Under the pieces are notes generated by a model. The model did no database searches, was not told where the DNA came from, and worked only from the letters and a program-made list of their open reading frames with translations. Both the position numbers and the translations under genes were made by a program. This document shows positions 48,062 to 58,515 of a stretch of 64,000 bases of DNA, piece after piece. This DNA comes from Cunninghamia lanceolata (Eukaryota; Streptophyta; Pinopsida; Cupressales; Cupressaceae), in the NCBI GenBank assembly GCA_027924645.1, contig BSBN01000495.1, positions 1,823,501 through 1,887,500 of the forward strand, written 5' to 3'. How positions within the stretch are numbered: position 1 is the stretch's first letter; every line of letters begins with the position of its first letter.

Positions 48062-49133
48062 TGTACACACCTAAAAATGACATGACTCTAACTAAATAAA
48101 TATTTTAAATATTTATTTCATTTCATTAATCTTCTATCAATAAATAAATAAATCAATTTATTTATTTGATTCATATTTCTCCAAAAAATTAAATAAAATC
48201 ATTTATTTAATTAAAACACCCAAATTCTTCTAAAATCATTCTAAATTAAATAATACCAAATTATTTAATTAATTCTTCTCATTCTCTATATTTAAATAAA
48301 TCCAAATATTTATTTAAATTATCTATTTCCTCCAAAATTAAATTAATACCAAAAATAATTCAATTAATCCACGTACACATGTAATTAAATATTTTAATAT
48401 TTAATTAGCTAATATTCCCTCACCCACATGTCCTATTTCTTCTCCAGTCAAATTAGTTAACTCATCAATCAAGACAGTCAACTATTTGGTCATCTGAGTT
48501 CACTGTTCAATCATATCAATCAACTCCCCAGTCAGCCCACTTATCTCTCCAATCAATTATGTTAACTAGCCAACCATGTCTCAGTTAACTCTTCAATCTA
48601 TTCTATTAACTCCCCTGATGCATGAAGGAGCAGGATACTTGTCCTCTCCCTATTCGCGCACATCCTCTCAAATTTCCTCTACCGTTGATCTTCTTATTCA
48701 TTCTACATCATTGATCTTCTTTATCACAAATCTATAAATACAACCCCTATTCCTCCATTTGGATCAATCCAAGCTTTTTATAAACTTACTCTACATGAAT
48801 CACAGTGTGCCTTTGGCACCAAATCCCTCCATAGCTTGAGATCAACTATCACACCATTATCACCATTATCATTGCATTGTAAAGATTCTCTTCATTGCAA
48901 ACCCTATCAACATCCATTCTCCATTGTCATCTTGGAAAAAAGCAAGGAAGTGCACCTTCTAAGGGCTCTATTTATACACGAGATCAATTTCAGATAGGTG
49001 ACTAATGGAAGTCACGAAATAGAAATGTTTGCAAGGTATTGTGTTCTTTGTATTTGATCTTATTTATTTCAATTTCATTGAGATTATTGAATAATTAAGC
49101 TATTTATGTTATTGTTCACATTTTCTGATAACA
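48062..49133 (+). repeat. 3' LTR of element B (1072 bp)
   Basis: Matches the 5' LTR throughout. It is longer mainly because of 26 extra bases at 48695-48720, which duplicate the TTGATCTTCT motif next to it. TATA box at 48733-48740. Confidence 0.92.
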
Positions 49134-49138
49134 GTTAG

Positions 49139-49864
49139 TATGTGTTACTGATAATCCTTGTTGCGACACTGATAATTCATATCCTCTGGCATTGTTTTAA
49201 ATTCAGGTGATTATGATGTTGATGTTAATATGATTGTCATATGTTAGAATTGATTTTTATGCGATTGATTCTATATTATAGGATGATTTGATTATTGTGT
49301 GGTGTGAAAAGAGACAATGTCATACCACTCATTCGTGAGTGTCTGGCAACATTCTAATTCTCTTTCACTCTGTGACTATTTTATATTTATTATACTTGTG
49401 AATAGACCATGTTGTGTGCTGTAGGTTGTAGGTACCAGACATTGACTTCACCTGAATTGACAGGTTTGAGCATGCCTTAAAACCAATGGAAACTATTGAA
49501 CAGAGATAACATATGGTCCCCTAGGTTATTCACCATCCTTGAAAAGTATGCGTATCCAGTATTGTATCCAGTCAGTAAGGTTGGTATGGGTATGATTGCA
49601 AGTCACTGTTGTTCAGTCATGTGTAGTCATCAAGTTCTGTTCAGCTTTTGGATTAGTTAGTTTGGAATTGTTTGATTAATTCTCTAGTTAACTGCTTCAT
49701 TAAAATAACATTTTTATTCTAGAGGGCACTTTGATAAATAAATAATGATATTAATAAGGTAAATAAAGTGTTCTTAAAATAGGACTTTTATTGATAATAT
49801 TAATATAAAAATAATTTATAAACAAGTAATATTTGTTAAGTGTCCATAAAAAAAGATTTATTAT
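49139..49864 (+). repeat. 3' LTR of element A, segment 2
   Basis: Continues the LTR1 match from about 31349 to about 32082. Bases 49134-49138 are the right GTTAG of element B, and 49860-49864 (ATTAT) are the left target duplication of element C. Confidence 0.9.
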
Positions 49865-51111
49865 TGTTTAGGAGAAAATTGGATTTATTAATGTTCTAGA
49901 TTTTAGATGTTTAAATCTGCCTCTCCACTATACATTCAAGGATCTAGGGTAGAGTGACGAACACTATCATACCCTAGGTCGCTTGCAAATGTAGGGAAAC
50001 TTGGATTAGGGAATTTAATTATCAATTTTCCTTCTCTTATGCCCAATTGACCATTAAAATCCTAATTATGAAAATACGGCAACAAATTGTTGAATAACAG
50101 AAAAAGATCTTGCAGATAGGAGTAAAATACCAAATCACAGAGTACCTATTTTGAAGGCTTCGAACCAGAATTATCAGGGACACTGGAACGGGCGCCCAAG
50201 TCCAAGGTACCAGTTTCCTCGCAGGATCCAGACTTCCTTCCAACACTGATCAGCCTTGTAACTTTTGTTTACTGAAACTTGAATGTGGAAGACATTAGAG
50301 TGAGTGCCCAAGTTCTGGAAGTGCTCCTATGTCCTGCTTTTCTTTAGATCCTGAATCCTTGATGCCTGCCAATCCTTCCTGCAACTTCACTTTTCCTAAA
50401 TACAACACCTATAACCTACAATCACAAGACTTGGTTTGGGGGTTGTGGTGTTTAGAGGCCTACCTCAGTCAAGCCCCAGAGGACACTTAAGTCTCTGAAC
50501 ACTGTCGTCAAATAAAGAGTGCGTGCCCTTGTGAGGCAGAGGCAAAAACCAAAGGAATCAATGATGAAAACACAATGCTATGTCACCTTGTAGTGAAGCT
50601 CTCATGGGAGGAAGATGCTCTTCATTCCATGAGGAAATTGATGCTCAAAAATGCAAATATCAACACATAAAAGATGCAAGTTTGCTCTTGCAACACAATG
50701 AAAGCCTTGAATCATCTTGAGAACACTTGAACATCACAATTGCCATCAAGTTTACAAATGAATGCCTAAACATGCTTATATATGCAACTACAAGCACTCC
50801 CACCAAGATTTTAAAAATCAAAACTTACCGTGTCGGCAAAAGGACCAAATAATGGTCATAAACTGACAGCCAAAAATTAGGCCTGCCCCAAAATAGGGCA
50901 GGACTAGGGCGCGGGCACCCAAGTCCTCCCCCCATATTTTGGGTAGGGTACAACTCAAGGGGTCCTCTTAGGTCCACTTTGCCATGAAACCTAGGTCTCA
51001 TTCCATCAGGATGCCAAAATATCAACTAAGATGTCCTAAATGCATGCTAAAGACCCGAGAGCTAAACCTTATGAGGGAAAAGCCCCCAAGGGGACATTTT
51101 TCGATGTTACA
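49865..51111 (-). repeat. 3' LTR of element C (left copy, 1247 bp)
   Basis: Matches 61829-63057 with many substitutions. A minus-strand TATA box (TATATAAG) lies at 50775-50782 and is kept in the other LTR. Short frames at 50037-50246 and 50825-51025 are LTR repeats, not genes. Confidence 0.9.
50775..50782 (-). promoter_or_regulatory. TATA box of element C, left LTR
   Basis: CTTATATA on the + strand is TATATAAG on the minus strand. The same string occurs at 62739-62746 in the 5' LTR, which is the copy that would drive transcription. Confidence 0.5.
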
Positions 51112-52030
51112 TTTAGCCCCCACTTTAATGTATGTATAAACGTGAGGCCAATACATGCATTAAAGTAAGGTCACAAACACAATAAACACGCCAAGCATGG
51201 AGAAGACACACCAATCACATAGAAGACAGTAACATGCACGTAAAACATGGAGAAGATAGTTACAATCACGCAGAACATAGAGAAGATAGTAAATGCATAG
51301 AAGACACATTAATGCATGGAAGACACAAATGATATCTTTTCTTTTCTTCTTTTCATATATATGAAATGCAAATGCAAGTACTGGAAAATAAACAAACCTC
51401 CCATAATACATGATGCACTACCTTAGGGCGTAGGTCTCTATATATATGGGACAACACACATGCAAGACAGACAAAACCTCCCAAAATGCAGGAAGCATTA
51501 TGAGCGAGAGTGCTGGTCTCTGCATATGGGGCAACAAACATGCCACACAAAACAAGCATGCTAAAACACACACACTTGAAGACATGGAGAGAACACGGTA
51601 GAAAAGCAATGGAGTTTACCTATTTCTAGGTCCAACACCATTTTAGGCACATTGCAGGCACACACCGACGATTGGGCTTTACCACAACAATTGCCAAAAA
51701 CACACTTAAGGGTTGAGTTAGTCATAAAACTGGTCCCCGCCTCCACAGAGGACTTTTGAAAATGACAGGATGATGCAATGTACTATGAGAAATACACCAT
51801 CCCCACTTCTACAGAGGGCTTAAGATAAAAAGGATATATGTGATATCCCACCTCCACAGAGTGCTTACATGATTAATTGATTGATTGATTTCAAACAAAC
51901 TCAGGATGCACGATGCACTACTCTAGGGTGTAAGTCTTTGCATCTAAGGTCAAACACATTGCTAACATCTATAACAGACAACTTACCTTATATATGCCCC
52001 CACCTTAAGGTGGTTGATATCAGTTATCAA
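51112..52030 (-). other. 3' untranslated region of element C with several short repeats
   Basis: Starts with the PPT. It then holds a CATGGAGAAGA(C/T)A-type array (about 51195-51330) and two to three copies of a block with GTAGGTCTCT...GGGACAACA (near 51432, 51505 and 51920). CC(A/T)CCTCCACAGAG(G/T)(A/G)CTT occurs three times (near 51737, 51803 and 51849). No gene is supported; the frames at 51160-51746 are low-complexity shadows. Confidence 0.65.
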
Positions 52031-53468
52031 TGATGCAGAGGCATCCACACTATATCATTCGCATATAGCATGAATGTCTGCAGACCAACCTCATCATCAT
52101 CATCTTCGCCATCATCATCATATTTCCTAAAGCCACCAACATCATCATATTTCGGCTTTACTCTGTCAGCATCATGTTTCCGAAAACCAACAGCATCATC
52201 ATCATGTCCGACCAGCGCGAACATCCTCCTGACGTCCACTGTTCACCTCACCGACAATTTCCGTCTTCTCTACCTTCAACATCATCATGATGTTCAACAG
52301 GCGCAAACATCCTCCGGTTGCACTGTTCATCGGGCGCCAAGCTCTAGCGGCCTCATCATGATATTTAACATCACCTTCGTCAGCAGGATATTCAACATCC
52401 GGTTGCTCCAAATATCCTGATGACGACCTTCAACACCTTCCCTTCGATGCTCCGATAGCCGACGACACAAGCTTCAGCATCATGATATTCAACAGGATAA
52501 CAAACATCCGGTTCTTCCCATTTATCCTGATGATGACAAACCCTAACTCCTCGCACCGTTCACTCGATGCTGACGTCACCCGATATCCTGATGACGTAGA
52601 TCCTGATGACGATACACTCCTCGGCTCCTCCTGCTGATGATCACCCCAACGAACTCACTCTTCATGAAATCGACATCATCATGCTGATCTCATCCACTTA
52701 TCCCTATGATGATGTCCGAACTGTCTGCAGGATATTTGCAGAAATATCCTGAGGATGCCGTTTCGGCAAACTTCTGCACTTAGCGAAATCTCACTTCGCC
52801 GATCCACCAGGGATGACCCGATCCAACCTCAGGGTGATCTTCCAACTCCAGTTTATCGACTTGACCTAGCACATGAGGATGCTAGGCTTCTCAGCATCTG
52901 TCGACCGCGATCCTGTGCACCTGCATGCAAACAGAAAACAACCTAACATCTAACCTACTGTACATTGCCATTCCACCGATCAGATGAGTCAACCGGTGGA
53001 ATGGATCAGTATATCCATGCAGCCACGCAAACCAGCAGATCGATTATACAAAGGAGATCAACAGAAAACGAAACAGGATCTTTATTGATTCAAAGATGCA
53101 ATACAATATGATGTTCCTCACACAGAACACTCAACCTCCTCTGCGCAATACAATACTAGACTGCCGATCGATGATCTACAATCAACCGATCTCATGCTTA
53201 TAAAGACTTTCCTATGAGTACTACTGACCCAACTCCAAGCGGCTGGGAACTCTCCAAGCGGCTGGGAGATCCCACCGAACATACATCATGACAGCTGTTA
53301 CAACTAACTAGCTAAAAATAGCAAAAGCCTGGTCAGCATGATCTTATCCTGATCAGCATGACCTTATTACATGCAAATGGTCTAACAGACCTTCTTGGAA
53401 ACACAAACAAGACCTAAACTACTAACTGCCTTATCATGACCAGCTGTCAGGTAGGTGCTCCTGCACCA
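52031..53468 (-). repeat. 3' LTR of element D (left copy, 1438 bp)
   Basis: Starts TGATGCAGAGGCATC and ends GGTGCTCCTGCACCA. CAT/ATC trinucleotide runs lie at 52085-52205, and TATCCTGATGA(C/T)(G) recurs between 52410 and 52620. A minus-strand TATAAG lies at 53197-53205. The 116-codon Ser-rich + strand frame (52070-52420) and the 63-codon frame (52755-52946) recur in the other LTR only because the LTRs are identical. Confidence 0.95.
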
Positions 53469-53821
53469 TACTCCCCAACAGAAAAGAACTCATGTCCCAT
53501 GAGTTTAGCATGTGGAAGTCCTCCACCTCTACACTTTGCCTTGTCAATAGTCTGACCTGCTCCAGCTTTGGCTGCTGCTGTCTCTTGGCTGCTCCAAGTC
53601 ATCTGAACTGTAACTTGCTTTCTGGCAAGTAAATCATCATGCCTGTTGATGTAGGCCTTTCCCAGGTTGTCTCTGTGTTTGACAGAGTGTCTGACCAGAA
53701 CCTCTGGCTGAACTACCTCTTGAACTCCTGAAGTGTTCAAGTCTATCTTCCTTTCAACTCTTATAGGACAAACAATAGTCCCAATGATGACAACATCCTT
53801 GTCATTCCTCTGAACTGGTGG
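53447..53821 (-). CDS. In-frame C-terminal extension of element D after a UAG codon
   Basis: The frame of the 588-codon Gag-Pro ORF stays open past its TAG (53822-53824) for a further 124 codons, ending about 20 bases inside the LTR. An internal ATG at 53740 would give 97 residues. VVQPEVLVRHSVKHRDN and VQMTW faintly recall the region around the chromodomain at the end of gypsy pol. It may be the relic of a pol whose middle was deleted. Whether it is made by stop-codon readthrough, or is lost to a recent nonsense change, cannot be told from the sequence. Confidence 0.5.
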   Translation of the reverse strand, partial: PPVQRNDKDVVIIGTIVCPIRVERKIDLNTSGVQEVVQPEVLVRHSVKHRDNLGKAYINRHDDLLARKQVTVQMTWSSQETAAAKAGAGQTIDKAKCRGGGLPHAKLMGHEFFSVGEYGAGAPT

Positions 53822-55588
53822 CTATTTGCACCCCTGTTTCTGAACCTGCTGCTGACCTCTGTCAGTCACAACTGAAACTGTCTTCAGCTTGTTGTCTGTA
53901 ACAACTCCTTTCCCTGCAGTGTCCTGAACTACCTTCATGCCTGCTCCTCTAGGCATCTGCATATACTCCTTCTTTCCCATTAAAATGATTTGAGCTGCCT
54001 TATGTGCTGCAGCTTTTGCCTGCAATGGCATCAACTTAATAGTCTTCCCATCCTTCTGGATGGTGTAGGTATTAGCATACCCATCATACAGTACCCTTCT
54101 GTCAAATTGCCATGGTCTACCCAACAGTAGGTGACAACATTCCATAGGCAATATGTCACACAAAATTCTATCCTGATATGGTCCAATCTGGAAATCCACA
54201 TATGCCTGTTCAGAGACAAAAAGTGATTGCCTATCACTCACCCAAGATGCCTTGTAAGGGTATGGATGTGGAATCCTTTCCAGCTTCAGTTTATCAACCA
54301 TCTCCTGAGATACCATGTTGTCTGTTGAACCAGTATCAATGACAACCTTACATACCTTACCTTTGCTCTTACATGTGGTTTTGAAAAGAGCTCTTCTTTG
54401 CACCAGATCCTTTGATGCCTGCAAACTTGTTTTCCTTAACATCAGTGATTCTCCACTCTCTGGATAGCCAAAATTCTCAGGACCTCTGTTTGCACTTTCT
54501 TCTTCTTTCTCTTCCTGTACCAGTTGTACCCTCTTTGCACTTGTTCTATCATTTCTAGATGATGAACCCTTGTTGTCTGGACACTTGAAAGATGGATGAC
54601 CAAACTCTCCACAGGTGTAACACTTTCCTGAAAATGTAGTAGAACCTCTACCACCTCCAAATCTTCCTCTATTACCTTTCCATCCACCTCTGAAATCATA
54701 CTGTCCCTGTCCTTTACCAGTGTCTTCTTGAACCTCATTGGTTTGCTTTTGTGCAGGGGCTGCTCCTCTTCCCCTGTTGTGTCCTCTTCCTCTCATGGAC
54801 TTATCATGTCCTCTATTCAGCTTTTCTTCAATCCTGATTGCCATTTGATAACAATCCTCCACATTCTTAGGGTTAGCTAACACTAACTCATCCTGTATGT
54901 TAAACCTCAAACCAGCCAAGTACCTAGCCACCTTTTCTACCTCATTCTCATGATGACCAGATCTCATACTCAACAGATAAAATTCCTCAGTATATGATTT
55001 CACATCCCTGTCTTTCTGCTTTAAAAATTGCAGCTTCTTAAACATCTGGATTTCATAATCCCTTGGCAAGAATTTACCCTTTATCCTTGCTACCATCTTA
55101 TCCCAAGAAGTGATCTTAGACTTCCCTTGCTTCCTTCTCTCAGATTGTATATAATCCCACCATACCAAAGCATGACCTCCTAACTTGGTCTTTGCAATTT
55201 TTACCTTCTGATCCTCAGCAACATCTTCACATTCAAAGTGATTATCCAGTGCAGCAATCCAATCCAACAACTCATCTTCATTCAAGCTTCCAGTATACTT
55301 GGAAACATCAACCTTTACCTTAGGTTTTTCACTCTGCACTGCCTTTAACAGTTTTGCCAATCTCTGGTCTTCAGCATCCAGATCTTCAGCTACCTCTTCA
55401 TACTCTTCAACAGTATCTGCATCTTCTTCAGACTCACTGTCTTCCACTTCCCTCTTTTTGTTCTTTTCCAGGGCTGTCAGCCTGGCTTGAAGTGCTTCAG
55501 CAAGCTCCTTCATCTTCCTCATCTCTCTAGCATGTTTCTCCTTCATCTCCTGCAATTCCCTTGCAGTACCACTACCTTTAGGAGGCAT
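53822..55588 (-). CDS. gag-pro: Gag-protease polyprotein of element D (588 aa)
   Basis: Open from the ATG at 55588, about 105 bases after the PBS. Residues 8-46 are a charged heptad region, likely a coiled coil. Residues 47-80 are strongly acidic. The capsid (Retrotrans_gag-like) domain at about 95-210 includes GHALVWWDY near 142. Residues 262-320 are rich in Arg and Gly (RGRGHNRGRG, GRFGGGRG), as in nucleic-acid binding regions. A CCHC knuckle, CYTCGEFGHPSFKC, spans residues 323-336. The aspartic protease has the active site VIDTGSTDN with catalytic Asp at 418 and the closing LLGRPWQFD near 488. The product would build particles and mature them, but cannot copy or integrate. Overlapping frames at 54031-54237, 54442-54738 and 55299-55490 are shadows. 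Confidence 0.92.
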   Translation of the reverse strand: MPPKGSGTARELQEMKEKHAREMRKMKELAEALQARLTALEKNKKREVEDSESEEDADTVEEYEEVAEDLDAEDQRLAKLLKAVQSEKPKVKVDVSKYTGSLNEDELLDWIAALDNHFECEDVAEDQKVKIAKTKLGGHALVWWDYIQSERRKQGKSKITSWDKMVARIKGKFLPRDYEIQMFKKLQFLKQKDRDVKSYTEEFYLLSMRSGHHENEVEKVARYLAGLRFNIQDELVLANPKNVEDCYQMAIRIEEKLNRGHDKSMRGRGHNRGRGAAPAQKQTNEVQEDTGKGQGQYDFRGGWKGNRGRFGGGRGSTTFSGKCYTCGEFGHPSFKCPDNKGSSSRNDRTSAKRVQLVQEEKEEESANRGPENFGYPESGESLMLRKTSLQASKDLVQRRALFKTTCKSKGKVCKVVIDTGSTDNMVSQEMVDKLKLERIPHPYPYKASWVSDRQSLFVSEQAYVDFQIGPYQDRILCDILPMECCHLLLGRPWQFDRRVLYDGYANTYTIQKDGKTIKLMPLQAKAAAHKAAQIILMGKKEYMQMPRGAGMKVVQDTAGKGVVTDNKLKTVSVVTDRGQQQVQKQGCK

Positions 55589-55693
55589 TTTGTCAACCTC
55601 TCAATCACAACACACAACACACAATCAACTCTATCTCTACCTCTGCCCTTTCGGTGACAGAATCAACACACAATAGCCCAGACCTTTTGCTGA

Positions 55694-55705
55694 GCTCTGA
55701 TACCA
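55694..55705 (-). promoter_or_regulatory. Primer-binding site of element D
   Basis: GCTCTGATACCA on the + strand is an exact TGGTATCAGAGC on the minus strand, three bases from the LTR start at 55709. Confidence 0.94.
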
Positions 55706-55708
55706 CTA

Positions 55709-57146
55709 TGATGCAGAGGCATCCACACTATATCATTCGCATATAGCATGAATGTCTGCAGACCAACCTCATCATCATCATCTTCGCCATCATCATCATA
55801 TTTCCTAAAGCCACCAACATCATCATATTTCGGCTTTACTCTGTCAGCATCATGTTTCCGAAAACCAACAGCATCATCATCATGTCCGACCAGCGCGAAC
55901 ATCCCCCTGACGTCCACTGTTCACCTCACCGACAATTTCCGTCTTCTCTACCTTCAACATCATCATGATGTTCAACAGGCGCAAACATCCTCCGGTTGCA
56001 CTGTTCATCGGGCGCCAAGCTCTAGCGGCCTCATCATGATATTTAACATCACCTTCGTCAGCAGGATATTCAACATCCGGTTGCTCCAAATATCCTGATG
56101 ACGACCTTCAACACCTTCCCTTCGATGCTCCGATAGCCGACGACACAAGCTTCAGCATCATGATATTCAACAGGATAACGAACATCCGGTTCTTCCCATT
56201 TATCCTGATGATGACAAACCCTAACTCCTCGCACCGTTCACTCGATGCTGACGTCACCCGATATCCTGATGACGTAGATCCTGATGACGATACACTCCTC
56301 GGCTCCTCCTGCTGATGATCACCCCAACGAACTCACTCTTCATGAAATCGACATCATCATGCTGATCTCATCCACTTATCCGGATGATGATGTCCGAACT
56401 GTCTGCAGGATATTTGCAGAAATATCCTGAGGATGCCGTTTCGGCAAACTTCTGCACTTAGCGAAATCTCACTTCGCCGATCCACCAGGGATGACCCGAT
56501 CCAACCTCAGGGTGATCTTCCAACTCCAGTTTATCGACTTGACCTAGCACATGAGGATGCTAGGCTTCTCAGCATCTGTCGACCGCGATCCTGTGCACCT
56601 GCATGCAAACAGAAAACAACCTAACATCTAACCTACTGTACATTGCCATTCCACCGATCAGATGAGTCAACCGGTGGAATGGATCAGTATATCCATGCAG
56701 CCACGCAAACCAGCAGATCGATTATACAAAGGAGATCAACAGAAAACGAAACAGGATCTTTATTGATTCAAAGATGCAATACAATATGATGTTCCTCACA
56801 CAGAACACTCAACCTCCTCTGCGCAATACAATACTAGACTGCCGATCGATGATCTACAATCAACCGATCTCATGCTTATAAAGACTTTCCTATGAGTACT
56901 ACTGACCCAACTCCAAGCGGCTGGGAACTCTCCAAGCGGCTGGGAGATCCCACCGAACATACATCATGACAGCTGTTACAACTAACTAGCTAAAAATAGC
57001 AAAAGCCTGGTCAGCATGATCTTATCCTGATCAGCATGACCTTATTACATGCAAATGGTCTAACAGACCTTCTTGGAAACACAAACAAGACCTAAACTAC
57101 TAACTGCCTTATCATGACCAGCTGTCAGGTAGGTGCTCCTGCACCA
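55709..57146 (-). repeat. 5' LTR of element D (right copy, 1438 bp)
   Basis: Nearly identical to 52031-53468. The minus-strand TATA box lies at 56875-56883, giving a predicted start near 56850 and a long R/U5 leader that contains the CAT repeats and TGACG motifs. Confidence 0.95.
56875..56883 (-). promoter_or_regulatory. Probable TATA box of the element D promoter
   Basis: CTTATAAAG on the + strand reads CTTTATAAG on the minus strand, about 270 bases into the LTR. It is identical in the other LTR (53197-53205). Confidence 0.5.
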
Positions 57147-57151
57147 ATCAA

Positions 57152-58515
57152 TATCAAGCATGTTAAGGTAGGAAGAAAACACACAAGGGAACACTGACTT
57201 TCGTAAAGCCCATGCCCCCCAGAGGTGACATGTACTTTATGATCGCCAAATATTCCCACAAACACATCCCTGCAAGAAACATGTTAGTGTCTACAAAATC
57301 ATGATAAACAACAACATCAATGCATATGATTAACCACACAAAGAGCCAAGGTTATACCATGAATTTAGAGTTTGAGGATAACCGTAGGGCTATATCATGA
57401 AGCTCTCTAAATTGAGTACCACCAAAGCCAGATTCAAAGGCAAACAAAAGTGCACAGAGTAGCAGTATTGTTAAGGTTTGTAAATGAAACAGAAACATCA
57501 TCAAATTCACTACGTGAAAAGTACAAGTGCTTCCACTAGCCAAGTGTTGGATAAGATTTACAACCCCATTGTCATATTAGGAACTAAGTCCATTTGTTGA
57601 TTGCTCTCAAAAGGGACACTAGGTCCGCATCAATATAAATTTTTGTCGTCACCCGCCCGCTAGATGGAAACACTAGAGGAAGGGAAACAAAAAATAAGAA
57701 AGGGGAAACAAGTGTCTTACGGATAGTCATGTAGGAGGGTGCCCCCAGGTCACCAACCCTGATGCTATGTCCATAAGACACAATGCACAATGATGAAATC
57801 AGAGAGAGAGGCAATATAGAAGAATGATGATACAAATAGAAGAAGGTCACAATAGAGGTGGTCTCCTGGTATCCCAAACCTCATGGGAGAATCTGAGGTC
57901 ATCCCAGGAGGCCTAAACAACATATAACACATCACGAGAGAGATAAAGGGTTAGAGATGCTTACCTATGTGGTCTTCATATTATATGTTAGAGCTCACGA
58001 ACCTCTTGGAGAAGTATTCGATCATGTTTAATGAAAAAAATGAGTGGTTCTTATGAAATTCTTGTTTTTTTATCGTATGATGTTTGTTCCTTAAATTCTT
58101 GTGCAAATGAGACTTTTTGGTGCTTATGAGGGGGAGAACCACTACTAACTTCAACTATTGATTGCCGTCTTGCTCTTTTCTAATTTTTTGTGAGTTTTCA
58201 TTATTGAATCTTTCTAGAACAGTAATGGGAATCATCTTGTACCATCTTACTCATCTATATTGGTTGTTGTTCTTTTATTTCTGATGCATTTTGATTGTCT
58301 CCCAATCCATACAAGGATAATGAGGGAGGAACCTCAGCATAAATTCTGTTTCTTCATGGACGAGGTGGATTATGCACTTGTTTCTTATCCACTTCAATCA
58401 ATCCAACGATACTATCATAGTCCAAGTAATCATCCTCGTCTACTTACATTAAACCCTGTTTCACCATATTGTTTTCAGTATGCTTAGAAAAAGGATTATT
58501 GAAGATTTGTAAATT
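57152..58515 (-). other. Interior of element C between element D and Gag
   Basis: Read on the minus strand this follows Gag and should hold protease and pol. A short stretch near 58430-58330 still looks coding (DEDDYLDYDS), but there is no protease, RT or integrase motif. The frames at 57352-57543, 57584-57877 and 58260-58487 are not convincing. Confidence 0.55.

Larger units (their letters stand above)
38759..49133 (+). mobile_element. Element B: Tat/Athila-like gypsy deletion derivative
   Basis: Flanked by GTTAG at 38754-38758 and 49134-49138. LTRs start TGTATACACC / TGTACACACC and end TAATAACA / TGATAACA. The interior holds Gag, protease and an integrase C-terminal tail, but no RT, RNase H or integrase core. 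Total length is 10,375 bp. It sits inside LTR2 of element A. Confidence 0.92.
52031..57146 (-). mobile_element. Element D: young, structurally complete Gag-Pro-only retrotransposon
   Basis: 5116 bp, flanked by ATCAA at 52026-52030 and 57147-57151. Two LTRs of 1438 bp each show only about four differences by eye: one near 52227, one near 52510 and two near 52704. The minus-strand PBS at 55694-55705 and the PPT-like GTTGGGGAGTA next to 53468 are intact. The interior carries an open Gag-Pro frame and no RT, RNase H or integrase. It keeps many CpG sites, unlike the older elements around it. It lies inside element C. Confidence 0.95.

Noticed and set aside
51160..51746. Cys/Leu-rich minus-strand frames resembling small secreted or membrane proteins
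   Set aside because: They come from the short tandem repeats in the 3' region of element C and overlap each other in different frames.
52070..52420. 116-codon Ser-rich + strand frame, repeated identically at 55748-56098
   Set aside because: It is within the LTR of element D, antisense to the element, and is produced by CAT/ATC repeats. The apparent conservation is only LTR identity.
52755..52946. 63-codon frame repeated at 56433-56624
   Set aside because: It also lies inside the identical LTRs, has no known motif and gives no independent evidence of selection.
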